DNA of 64,000 nucleotides from Imbricaverruca yamaguchii (Eukaryota > Arthropoda > Thecostraca > Neoverrucidae): positions 1 to 64,000 of the forward strand of contig JAOTOL010000442.1 of assembly GCA_034440575.1 (NCBI GenBank), in the 5' to 3' direction. Below are positions 33,400-45,929 of this stretch, piece by piece (position 1 is the stretch's first letter; each line of letters starts with the position of its first letter). Under the pieces are notes generated by a model. That model saw nothing but the letters and a program-made list of their open reading frames with translations. It did no database searches and was not told the origin of the DNA. The position numbers and the translations under genes were made by a program.

Positions 33400-34240
33400 T
33401 TTATGTTAGGCTCTTGTAAGTTAACTTTTTAAATGGGCAATTTTCCAAAAAAAAGTTTCAAGTATTCATTGTTCGAAAACATTTCATGCTGGGCTAGGTT
33501 AGATTTAGTTAGGTTTTTCTACTTTGAAAATGTTTGGGAAAAAATGTTTGGGAATTATTAATTTCTTAGCAAGTCATTTATATTGCATGGCAGGTTAGAT
33601 TAGGTAAGGCTATGTTGTGTTCTGTTATATTTTTTCTTCATTTTGAATGTTACTTTGTATGCTGTATTACTCAACTCTAATCACCTCCTAGGGTGTGTTT
33701 TTGCCTACAAACTGAAAAGTATGGATATGCAGAGGAAACAAGTGAGCACATCATGTTTAGCATGTTTCATGCTAATCCAACCAATGCATAACATTGGTTG
33801 GATTTGCAAAATAAATTACAAGAAATCAGAAATTACTTTAAACTGCAAATTTACCACCAAACCTTAACTAAACGTGACCTATGTCTTTGCTTTTTGGATA
33901 AAAAAAATGTATAAAAATTTGTCTTCTGACCACCTTAAATCACAATAATACCAGCATCATTTGGGTGTTATTGTGGTTAAGGTTCCTAAAACAAGTTTTG
34001 CACATATTTTTCTTGATTGATGAAACAAGATGGCTAGGTTAGGTTAAGTTATGTTTCTTTACATTAAAAGTTAATATTTGGAAACCAATTTTCTATCTTT
34101 TATTTGTTGTCTGGAATGGGCTATATTAGGTTATGCTCTACTTGAAATATTTTTTTTGTATTTTAGTGATTCTTTAAAATACAATTCATGTAATTTCTTT
34201 TCTTGAAATGGAGGTGAGGCTATGTTAGGCTTGGTTACTT
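33400..34240. repeat. Cluster of GGTTAGGTTA-type motifs
   Basis: Degenerate copies of GGCTAGGTTAGGTTA recur at about 33489, 33592, 34032, 34115 and 34215, separated by T-rich sequence. Related motifs occur at 26930 and 13536-13610. No gene is recognised between 32750 and 35200. Confidence 0.6.
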
Positions 34241-34249
34241 TTTCTGTAT

Positions 34250-36943
34250 TATTTGTGTGATTTGGTGAGCACCACCACAACTAGTCCAGCAATCATTGTC
34301 ATCAGGCAATAGTCAGCGTATTTTAGACAAAATGTTATGCTGAGCATTTTGTAACTACATGCCAGTATGGAGAAAAACAAGGTATACAACAATGCAACAA
34401 TGTGGTAACCTTGCTTTGAGACTGGTACAATGTTGCAGTGATTTTGCTCCACCATAAAAAAGAGCTGATGCATATGTATGTAACCTGGAGCTGATTTGAA
34501 CTCAATTTTATGCTTGCATCAAGCATGTACCGTATTATCAGTGCTGACTTTTCTCCGTTACACTGAATATGTATAGGATGACATGGATTGCTCCCAACCT
34601 GTCCAACTAGTTTTTACAATAATGTATCCAAGAAGATGATACATTTCTCTGCTCATTTGAGAAGGAATACATGGCTCATTCTGATCTGTTACATATCTCA
34701 TTGAAACCACATATTTTCGAACTACTCCACCTGGGAATACATCCATGCCTTCATTAGGTCCCAAATCATTGTTTCAACCATCACTTCTCAAGACTGAAAA
34801 ATCAATAAGAAGCATGCAGTTTCAACCTGTTTTACCCCAATCGTGCATCCACTTTCCTTTTGTTAACATCTGCCTCAAACTGCCTGGGCTTCACCAATTC
34901 TATTTCCCATAGAATTTCCAATTTATTAAATGAATGATGCAAATTCCCATGGAAATACACATATTTGTATTCCATTTGAAGTACACATGTGAGTTATTTT
35001 CCATAGCATGCTCTTGAACTATATGTATCCTCGAATACATCACAGGTTATATCAAATAGTTGTCTTTGAATTTTCATGAAATTGGAACATACCAGGAAAA
35101 GGCCTAAAAATGAGCATTTTATTGTCACAAATAGCTTTAAAAATAGTCCCAAGGTTTCACTCATATCACAGAATCAAACATTCATTTCGATCCTTACCAT
35201 GTTCTGTTAACTGTGGTATTTGACAGGAAAAGAGGATGTGGTGTGATCCATCGCTATCATTGTGGGTTACAGTACTCATTATCCCCTGCAGACTCAGTCA
35301 TGGAATGCAGTGGCACTAAGGCTGTGGAAGCACCTGATGTGGATTATCCAGCCATGGATGCTGTTGATGCCCAACTTGAGGAACCAATCCAGAAGGCATC
35401 ATGTGCGAATGCTGGATTAGATAAGACTCATAACTCATGTAACTCATATTCACTAATTAAAGATCATATAAATGTGTTATGCATTTGCAGCACTCTTTGC
35501 CTCTGGACATGCACATTCATCAGGTAAGAGCCCACATATTTCAAAACTGGTTTTTACTCTGGGGGTGGGGGGGGTCATTTTGTGGATAATTAAAAAACAA
35601 AACAAAATATTCAGTCAGAAAATGGAGGCTGTGGACCATAACCATACAATTTTTGTCCATAAAAAGGCAAACGTTTTTTTATATCCTTTTTAATTTTCTA
35701 TAAAAAATGTTTAATGGATAGAGCGTACTGCAGCGTGTTCTTTGCAGTCAACTTACTTGCTCTCATAAAATGCTTACTTTAGCCAGAATCTTCAATTTCA
35801 TTCCTTATGGGTGAATACGCAAAACTAAGTTCATGGCTCAAGGTTAATTTGGTCAGGTTTGGGTAGGAGCGATATTAGTGAAATTGCAAAGCAATAAAAA
35901 TATGAATTTTCGTAGTCGATTTTCTCTACCATACTTGCCCGACATGCAAACTAGCAATGTAATTGACTTCAGTATCTATAATTCGAAGATCCATACTGCT
36001 ATTGCGTCCCATAATCCTTCCACGTACAAATGTGGCACCAGGTGTTCAAAGTGGCATTACGAATGTGACACCAGTATAAACGAAAATGTGTTTCAGCTAA
36101 ATGAGGTAGAGAATGCCGGTATGTTTATGCCAATATATTCTTGACCGCTTGGCATAGCAACTGAAGTTGAAAATATCCTGAAACCCAGCAGTGCGGCATA
36201 ATTCCTGCCCTTCGCATTACGCGTATTAATGTGATCCCCGGACCAGCGTTTGGTCCCCGATGTAGCTCCATCCCTGAACTTGTAGAGGTACTTAAAACAT
36301 TTTGGTGTAATTCTTGGTTGACCCTGAAGGTCAGTTCAAATATATCAGTATTGGGGTGCAGCTAGCCACCATGTCGTCATCGGTATCCTGAGTCCCTGGC
36401 CACGAAGTAATGTGATTTCGTACGCCAATGTTGATGATATGCAACTTGCGTGCTTGCCCGGATAGTGTTAAAGCTGCCTGCCATGGCGTTTTTCAAGCTC
36501 GAGGGGTGCATGAAAAGATGGGAAACACATCTGGGCTAACACTAGGGGCGCCTGGACAGACGTGACGGACGCCGATACCATGCTATGACCGAACCCTCAC
36601 TGTATTTTTTTTCTGGAGAAGAAAGGTATGTATTATGATCAAGATAGGAACACTATGCTGCATAGCGCACTACGACTTTAAATGTCCGCCTTGACCAAAT
36701 CATAGATGTCGCTGGTGTAAGCCGACATTTAACATTGAAGTAAACATTGGACTGCATCACACGTCACTTGATTCATGTTCCGTTCATTTATGTGCCACTC
36801 GGGCATGATCGAAAAGTGAGATGTGGTTGCCATTTATTTTAACAAATTAATATGCGGGAGTTTGTGCCACCTATGGCATCACAGCTATGTAAACGCCAGT
36901 TAACCACACCACAAATTATGAATATATCGTGTTTCTATTTCAG
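34250..36943. other. No gene recognised with confidence
   Basis: An open stretch at 35228-35527 follows a good acceptor (TATTTGACAG) and encodes an acidic peptide with EAPDVDYPAMDAVDAQLEEP; it might be an exon of the hAT-like relic downstream. The remainder is AT-rich with no visible feature. Confidence 0.35.
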
Positions 36944-39900
36944 TGTCATCGTCCGTTGAACCGAGCTGCGCGCTGGAAACGAAGGTATCGGCGTTGGAGA
37001 GAGACACCACCAGAATTGTTCGACTGATGGGAAGTTCAGGTGCGGTGGCCTCGACCAATCCTCAGCTACCTAGCAACGTCAACGCCGCCATCAGATCTGC
37101 CAGAGGCGTCGATGATCTGCTTGCAGGCTGTGGAGGCCTCTTAAAGACGGCTGAGACGTCGGATGACTTTTATTGCTCCGTGTGTACGAAGGACCCATCG
37201 GGCACCCACCAAAGCGTTGCAGGTGTGTTCTCGTACAACTTTAGCGAAGTCACTGCTTTCACGAACGCCGAGTATTTGCCATTGTCTTTCAGAAGGCTGA
37301 AGGACACCGTGAGGAGGCACTTCGAAAGCGAGCGACATGCCCGATCTCGGAAAGCGTCCGACGAGAAGTCTCGACAGGCCTGAGCTCGAGAAAAGGAAGC
37401 CGGAAGTGTCGCCATGCGAGTGCTGAGGACGGCATAGTATGTCTTGAAAAAGTCGTTGGCACATACCGTGTTTGAAGACCTCATCGTTCTCCAACATGTT
37501 AATGGAGTGAACGTGGGTGATATTAATAACTCAAAAATGTTTATGATGCAAGTGTGAGAGCTGTTCACGGCGGAAATCATTCGAAAGCTCGCTGATCAAA
37601 ATCGGAAGCCAGTCGTGTGTCGCACTGATGGCTGACCAACTTACCATCAACCACAGGACGATCGACATCACTGTCATTACGACGATCGTGCCCGATGCTC
37701 CCGTAGGGTAAATGCTACAAAGCTTCGTGCTTGGAGCGCCCGTAGTCAAGGACCACGACGGCGACGGGCATGCTCGGCAGCTGCGAGCTAACTTAGCCGG
37801 AATCGGCATCGTATGCACCGAGCAGCTGTTTGAAATTGCAGCAGATGGTCAGGTGCACCACAATGGTGTGCTCGGCAAGCTGCTCAGGATGATGAACTGT
37901 GAAAATGAAAACCGGCCGCCGTCTGCTGCGTGCGTGCCGCAGTGTAAAATAATTCACCATGTGGCCTGGAAATGCACAGTTAATGGAGTTGTGGTATTTC
38001 ATCCTTGTCTTCGGTTTTTACCATTTTGCCACATGATGTATGCGCAGTCATGCACACAACTGCTAAATAATGTAAAACGCACGTGACTGAAGTGAAAGGC
38101 ATTCCATTTTTTTAATCCTTAAATGGCAACATTTATTTTCTTCCAATCTTTCACTATTCCCAAGCAACTTCTTCCTTCATCCACACAGTTAATGGTAAAG
38201 TAACTTTAGGACACTGGCGTGCCGTGTGTGTGGGACGGGTCGCACCTGGTCAATTTGGCCCACGGGGACGCCCGCCGCGACTCGACGTGCCGCTGGGTGG
38301 ACGCCACCATCGCTATCGTGGTCCGTGCCACCAAACGCTTCTCCTACGGCAGTGGTCTAGAAAGTCTCTTGGTGGCTGGAACACAGCTTAGACACCGCGT
38401 GCTCAGGCCAAAGCAGTGGTCCGAAACGCGCTTCGCCCCCCACGCGGCGGATGTCCTGAGCACGTTTCAAACCAACATCCCAGCGATGACGCGCGTGCTG
38501 CGGGGGCGCATCGCCACGGAGCAGAGAGGCGGCGTCCGCAACGAACTGGAAGGTGACTTGAGGACGCTGAAAGGTTAGTTAAGTTTGATTGTTTGTCTCA
38601 TAATAGTAATATTTCCACATTTTTTGCATACATGATATAGAAATTCACGGTGTGAACCATGCGCGACACGTATCACTGTATTGTTTTCGCTGGAGTCATG
38701 TTCACCTGCGGAAACGTGGACTTAAAATATGAGACCTCAAAGCCCTTTAAAAAACCAAACGTGGGATAATTGAGCTCATCACGTTAGAACAACAATGCTC
38801 GTCAACTAAGGGGCATCTTCCCCATCCCTTGAAGCCCCGTATGTTTTCGTCATAGGAGTTCTATCTACTATTCTTCAATATATAAGCAGTTGAAATAATT
38901 AGTGTTTTGTGCATTCACAGGTGGAGACTTCCTAGCACGAGTAGCTGTCTTAATCGACGTGTACAAGATGCTGGCCAGTGGAAGCCGGATACTGCAGCAG
39001 GTGCAGAACCTGCCGTGGCAGTACGTGGCCGGCTTCGGACACACCATCTGCACCATCCGTGAAATGGCTAACATTCTGGAGGTCCCCACCCGCGGCGACG
39101 TCTCCGTGGGAGACTTGATTGAGTTAGCCGATATCGATACCAGATGGCCAACTCTGTGAGCTTCTCACCGTGCGACAAAACAGTGGTGAGCAGTGCTATT
39201 TTACCCTGAAGAGTTGTCGTTGAACAATACCTATTTGCGTTTATCCGGAGTATTTATAGCATTCATATTGCACTTACCCATCATATAAAAGCCAGTCTTG
39301 AGCCCACGTCGTCGCCCACGTGGGCATTTACTCGTCTTGCATCCACAATACCTATGCGGATGCGAGACGCCTCTATGCATGTTCTGTTCATGTTCAATCT
39401 CTGTATGCTCTATGTATGTTCTGTTCTGTTCATTTATTTATTTTTCATTGTAGGTTACGTGTTTTGTTTTCAACATAGAGCAGCTCATCGATAATAGTAA
39501 ATCGCTCGCTACTACAAATTCACCCTAGGTTAGCCTAGATGATGGGCCTGGCTCATTGATGAATGCATTTTTGAGCCATATATGTTAGTTTTTCCAAGTA
39601 AAATCACCTTTCATAAAATGCTGTAGCAGGTTGTGACTGCCAACGCTAAGCTTTTCCACCTCCACTCGATTTTCCGGTCTTTTCACAAACGATGCGTTCC
39701 ATGTATTTGCACAAGCATATCATAAATGAAAGTACTGTGATAGATGGTTGAGTAGTTATTTCGTTCCACTATTGACCGTGGCATTTGCCTGCCAAAGCAC
39801 TTCGAATTAATTTCCTTTCAAAATATCCAGGCCGTATTGTTTTATACTTCTCGTGTACAGCTATTTCAGGCACTGTCATTCGTTCACAGACGAAGGACGC

Positions 39901-40692
39901 CACAGCCTTCTGTCATGGCTTGGGCAGCCAATTGAGGCACAGGCGAGGCGGCTTCAACGCAACGGGCCAAAGAATGGGCACAGACAACCAGAGCCTGATG
40001 GACGCCATGCTCGACATCAGGGAGATGGCCGATGTGGAGCGCATCAGGGCCACCAGTGACGCCAGTGTCGGCACCATCCAGCGTGCTGCCAGTTGCCTGG
40101 TGGCCCGCCGCGTCGTTCCGCAATCGTGCCACCTGTCCCTCGAATCCGCGACCGCAGGCTACAAGGTATTGCACGAGCCGTGCTGCGCGAATGGCTGCAA
40201 CCAGCAGCTGCTGAAGGTACTGTGGAAGAGCTGCGACAGTACGCCCAGCCTTGGACCATACGTGGTCTTGGTAACCCGACTGTGGCTCATCTTCCCTACT
40301 GAGAGTGTTGTAGAAAGCATGGGGAGTGCAGTGCAGGAAATGTTCGGCATGCACCGTCACCTCGACCACGCCAACGCGGCGAAGGAGCTGACAGTGTGCT
40401 GGAACGGCCCGGACCCGTGCCAGGCCGATGATGTGATCCTGGCCGTTCAGCGCAAAGCCGGGTTCAACTTCACACGGCACTCGACAAGTCTGCGCCAATC
40501 GTGGCCAGCACTGTCAGCACGCGCCACAAAAGCACGGCATCTGCTAAGTGCGCAATATATGCGTATAAGGAGAAGCTCGCGCGTGTTCAGTAGAAGGAAA
40601 GTGGGACCCCAGGGCGTCTGTAGATCAGTAGCAAACTGGGTGTCTGAGAAACAAGAGGTGCTGTGCTCGATTCTTCCCTTCCTGCCAAGTTG
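36944..40692 (+). pseudogene. Decayed hAT-like transposase gene with intron
   Basis: The first exon follows acceptor TTTCAG and has a zinc-finger-like block (DDFYCSVCTKD ... VRRHFESERHA). It continues with FEDLIVLQHVNGVNVGDINN, SFVLGAPVVKDHDG, ADGQVHHNG, CVWDGSHLVNLAHGD and SETRFAPHAADVL, then IFPTESVVESMGSAVQEMFG and ELTVCWNGPDPCQADD near the end. This order matches transposase-like proteins common in arthropods and cnidarians that I place near hAT. An intron at 38574-38921 keeps phase (K|GGDFLA). In-frame stops at 37381, 37435, 37555 and 37709, and a frameshift near 37620, show that it is dead. Confidence 0.68.
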
Positions 40693-40699
40693 AGAGGTA

Positions 40700-41660
40700 G
40701 GCGATACAATGTGGTCTCAACTGATTAGCCACAAATAACACTAAAAGTATGACTCCACGACCTAGCCTAGCTCAGGTCTTTGCCCTTAAACTCTTCTTAC
40801 CTACCAGCAGCGTGTACCTGAGTGTGCGGGAAAATTCCAGTTATACACCAGAACGTGGACGGCCGCACGAGCCCGCTCCCCGCCAACCGCTTTCTGTCGT
40901 CTTCCCATTTGCTGGATAACCAGCTCAATCTGGATGATAATATTAAGGGAACGTTGAAGTACCTTGGCATGTCGTGTCGGAATTGTTCGCTTATTAGGTC
41001 AGCTCTCTGCTGCGTCAACCGGAAAGCTTTATGACATAGCCATGAGCGAAAACTGCGTTGTTCGAACTGATAACCAAGGTCGAAACAGCTTCTTCCTGCG
41101 GCCTCCACCGGTGGCCTCCAAACATATTTCGTGGACTTAATGGTGACACAATTCACGATTCCAAACATAGAAAGTGTTTCTCTCCAATTTCTGGCTGAAA
41201 CATGTATGAACTGCAACGAGGATCAAACATCCTTTTTCAACGCCGCGAAGCAAGTGTGCGAGGCACTTGTTTTATGAACCATATATGCAAAAACATTTGA
41301 GACAGCTCACAGGTGCGTCGGTGACAGCTTCGGCATTTTTTTCAACCCTGCCTGTAACGGAGACTGAAAAACCCTGCTCGTGAGGATCCGAAAATGCATT
41401 ACATTACCACGCACACACCCGGGAGATGCATTCTACATATCGGTTTATTCCTGACGTCTGAGTCTATTACTGAGTCAAATGTGTCTATTCCAAGAGTGCG
41501 ACACAGGGCACATGAGTGGACATAGGCGACGCGACATAGGCCACCCCACTGCTTCCGTGCCATTAGGGACACGACGGCTTATGAGTTACTAACCTGCGTA
41601 TTTTATTTACATTTAATTTTTAGTGCATATTACGTATCGCAATCGCACGTATGTACGCAC
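40700..41660. other. No gene recognised
   Basis: 40800-41280 is fairly GC-balanced and open on both strands but shows no motif that I know. It may be a trailing part of the hAT-like relic. Confidence 0.4.
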
Positions 41661-42380
41661 GCACATGCACGTATATATTAGCCTGTGTTGAGCATTTTCA
41701 AAGTGGTGTTATCAAAAACGGCTACTGTTTCTAATTTGCCTAGATATGTGCCTAACGATTTGGCATACAAATTAGATCGTTGAGCCATGATAATTTTTTC
41801 TCAAAATGCGTTTGAAAAAGACTTTGTTTTCGTCATTCGGCGGCATATTGGCTGTGAGAACCAATCCAGATGAGTGGGTCAAATAGTACCTTTTTATCGT
41901 CTCGACGAGCTGAGTCGATTGAAACAACGTAATATTGTCCAAAAGTTGAGAGTTAAGAAAATATCGGCTATCTTGTGTCTTCTAATACACCAGCAAATGT
42001 CCATTTCGGCGCATACAAGGAATTATGAAGTTTAAACAAGTAAAAATCATGATACAGTCGGGGTTTGTGCACTTACTCATTTGAAGAATGCAGCATCACT
42101 CACTGGGCATATGAATATAGACAAAGCTTCATATTTATTCGTTGTTTGAATTACATAACAGCATGATTGAGTGGGGCTGCTATGCACGCATGTGCATTAC
42201 ATACCAAATACCTACCTATTCGTTGCATGTTAAAACATTGAGATAGCCTTTACATATGACGTTGAGACGAAAATCAGATATGTTGGTGATAAAAATGATT
42301 AAAATTCGACATGATTATTGAAATTCGCTGTGATCACCATGGGACCATCGATGTCTAATTTTTTACCAAAGGGACACATG

Positions 42381-42870
42381 TCAGACATCGATCAATGAAC
42401 ACACGAGGCATCCAAGGCAGTGTATCCAAGGCAAACATCGCGCGAAGGTGCGGAGCACAACTGACTGGACGGCATAGAGCACCCCAGTTCTATCTTTCAT
42501 GGAACTCAGTCGTTTTAGCATATTCTCCACGTCCCTCTTAGCTGTTAGCACGGGCAAAAGCTGCCGGTGTATGTAGCCAGTCCTGATGTAGCCGTTCCTC
42601 CTCTCCTTCCCGTACCCGTGTTTTGCAGCTTGCGACACCTGTTTCACGCATCGTTCAACTGACTGACCGTGCACGGGAAACTGTGGAACTCACATTGGCA
42701 TGTCCACATAGCCATCAAGTTCGGAGCTTAGCGTGTGGCACGTGAGGGCCGGTTCGAAGGCACCGTCCCAGGATATCAACTCCAGCAGACTCTCCGCGGT
42801 CTCATGTAGTTTCGGAATTCTCTTGGGACGGAAGCTGGGGTCTCCATGCTGATTTTTGCATCAGCGAACT
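42381..42870 (-). pseudogene. Transposase-like C-terminal fragment inside the foldback
   Basis: The minus strand reads LHETAESLLELISWDGAFEP, ending at a stop near 42690, then in another frame PVHGQSVERCVKQVSQAAKH and GYGKERRNGYIRTGYIHRQL. The HGQSVER...G.E.R.G.IR pattern is one I associate with C-termini of repeat-encoded arthropod proteins, but I cannot name the superfamily. The frame is broken at least once. Confidence 0.5.
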
Positions 42871-42889
42871 GGCCCTCTGCTCTGTCATC

Positions 42890-43140
42890 GCGTATTTATT
42901 TATCTATTTCACAATACATGCGCTCCACCTGCAGTGGCTCTTGCGGACAGTCTGGGCAAATTTTCTCAGCTGCATTGTAGGAAAGTAGACTGGGCACGGG
43001 CAGTAGCTGATGCTTGATGGAAGGGCAGTCACTATGGAGAAGGGTGCTGTCACTTCTACACTCGCTCAGTTTTTCAGGAATCCAATCATTGCTGTGTCAC
43101 CTTTGCGCACGTGTAGCTTATAAGCACGCCGGGTTAGATC
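42890..43140. repeat. Partial copy of the 5.4-6.2-kb repeat
   Basis: ACAATACATGCGCTCCACC, GTAGCTGATGCTTGATGGAA and CACTATGGAGAA match 5395-5440 and 5980-6200 in the same order, with the inverted-arm segment of that element missing. It lies in the spacer of the foldback. Confidence 0.78.
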
Positions 43141-44120
43141 ACCGTCTCCCAGACCATGATCTGACACGCACAGTGTAGGTACATGCACCGGCAGCTTTTG
43201 CCCGTGCTAATAATTAAGAGGGACGTGGGGAATATGCTGAAGCGACTTTGAGTTCCATGACAGATAGAACTTAGGTGATCTATGCCGTCCAGTCAGTTGT
43301 GCTCCGTACCTTCGCGCGAAGTTTCCCTTGGATATACCAGTGTTCATTTATTGATGTCTGACATGTGTTCCTTTGGAAAACAAATAGACATCGATGGTGC
43401 CATGGTGATCACGACAAATTTCAATAATCACGGCGAAATTTAATCATTTTTATCACCAAAGTATATGATTTTCGTCTGAACGTGATGTGGAAAGGCTATC
43501 TGAATGTCTCAATATACAACGAAGAGCTACCTATTCGTTGCATGTTTAGACATTCAGATAGCCTTTCCAGATAACCTTGTATTTGGTATGTGATGCACAT
43601 GCGCACGAAGTAGCCTCACTCATGCTGATATGTAGTTCAAACTGCGAATAAATATGAAGCTTTGTCTATATTTCCATATGTCCAGCGGGTGATGCTAAAG
43701 TCTTCAAAGGAGTAAGTGCAGAAACCACGGCTGCATCATTAATTTTACTAGTTTAAACCTGAGAGTTCCTTGTATGCCCTGAAATGGACTTTTCTTGGTG
43801 TATTAGAAGACACAAGATAGCCGATATTTTCTTAAATATCGATTTTTAGAAAATACTGCGTGGTTTCAATCGACTCAGCTCGTCGAGACGATAAAAAAAA
43901 GGTACTATTTGACCCACTTACCTGGATTGGTCTCACAGCCAATAGGGGGCCGAATGCCGAAAACGGATTCTTTTACAATCGCATTTTGAGAAAAATGCCG
44001 ACGGCTCAGCGATCTAATTGATATGCCAAATTGTTAGGCACATATCAAGGCAAAATAAAAACAGTAGCAGTTTTTGATAACACAACTTTGAAAATTATCG
44101 ACACCGGCTAGTATATATGC

Positions 44121-44226
<106 letters not shown>

Positions 44227-44229
44227 TTA

Positions 44230-45920
44230 TATATCATGGGCATAAATTGGATTGTTGTAGAATGGCTCAAATCCCTCTGACTTTCTTTTGAGCCGCTAGA
44301 ATAAGTATTTAAAACTTCCAAATGATGCTGAAGAAGAAAATATTAACCATCAGAGGAACAGTGCTCATTGCGAGCATGCCCAGAACTGATTAACAATCCA
44401 TATTTTCTTGATTACTTGTCACTGTACAGTATACATATATCTGGATCCTGGAGTGATTAATCCTTGAACTGTTGTGGTTTGCCATGTTTACTGGGCTGGT
44501 TCCTCGGCTGAAATTACCACGGCGTTTGTCAATGACAGTTGCACCAAATCCAAAAACAATTGTTGAACTGTCTCTGACAGCCAGACATGAACAACTGACA
44601 CACACCTGATCATACCATTACGTTTGCACATAATTAGCCACTCTGCGAAACCATATTGATGAACATGCTTGAATGTGTTGTTTTGTTAACAACATAGCTT
44701 TACCACAATAAGGGAAGTCTACCTTTGTTTGGTATTCCGAGTCAGAAGATCCTGTTCAGCCTCAATGGTCAAGTTAAGTTGTATTCTTGAATGGAGTATG
44801 CACCTCCTCAATAAATATGAGCCCACCAGTTGCCTTCATATGGGTATTATGCCCCACACAATTGTCAAAGATCATCGTCCCTGCGACCACTTACGCAAAT
44901 CGCAGTCATCGGATCTCAACCACTATTTTTCAAAGGTATCCATTTCACAACTAGAAATGATTAGTGACCAATGTTGTCGCCTTTCGGCTGATCCAGATGT
45001 GTCTCGTGCAGAGGTGCATTGCTGCAGAAGTCCCCAAGCACACCGAAGCCCCTCTCAGGCTACAGCATACAGCCGCATACACGGGAGCGTGGCGGCAGAT
45101 CACAAATTAGTGGCAAGCCCACGAACTTGTCACTCACAATTGGTTGTCATCCACCGTGCGGCAGCCAATAATGTGCCAGGGTAGGGCCTGGTCACCGGGC
45201 GGGGGTCAGCGCCCGCGGCGGTGGGCCACGCTCCGGTCACCGGTCGGCGGGTAAGCTGTGCCGCCAGGTCGGTCGGGCGCGCTCACGCCAACCGACTTAG
45301 CTTTCCTGTGGAGGGGGCCCAATCTGTCACCGTCGATCCTTAATCACCGTATCCCCTTTCCACCGTTCAGTTTTTTTTCTGGTATTCTCTGCTAAGTCAG
45401 TTCACACTGCCGGAAGTATACCTAAGCAAATCATTCAGAAATGAAAATTTTTCAAATTCCATGCATTTCAGATCATAACGCTCGATTGCCACCACGCCAA
45501 CGTTCGTACACATGTGCGTTCGTACAGATTATATTTCAGATTATAACGCTCGATCGCCACCACGCCAACGTTTGTACACATGTGCACTCACTTTGTGCAT
45601 TCAGTGCACTCGCCACATTTCGATCGACTCTACGGTTTCTGCAAGGCCTACGTTTTGCTAATTGCTACCACTATGTTGCGCAATCCTTGGAATGTTTCGT
45701 ATGGAGATTTTCTAGGAAAATATGATGTATTGAATTTGACGATTGTTCATCCTCTTCCCACATATTGTCCGCGATAAAATAGTTCAAACACCGCACCGAG
45801 CTTTGATACACATCTACTTAAACATCATCCTAGGTTGGCTATCGAACCGAGGTGCTGGTTTGGTGTTGTTTATTTTTCGAACTCGTGGCGTTATTCATCT
45901 TCTGATATGCTGTATGGCCC
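44230..45920. other. No gene recognised
   Basis: The open frame at 44729-45184 (plus) has no recognised motif. Between 45470 and 45590 a short unit (CATTTCAGATCATAACGCTC... / TATTTCAGATTATAACGCTC...) is duplicated in tandem. Confidence 0.45.
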
Positions 45921-45929
45921 CAGCACACT

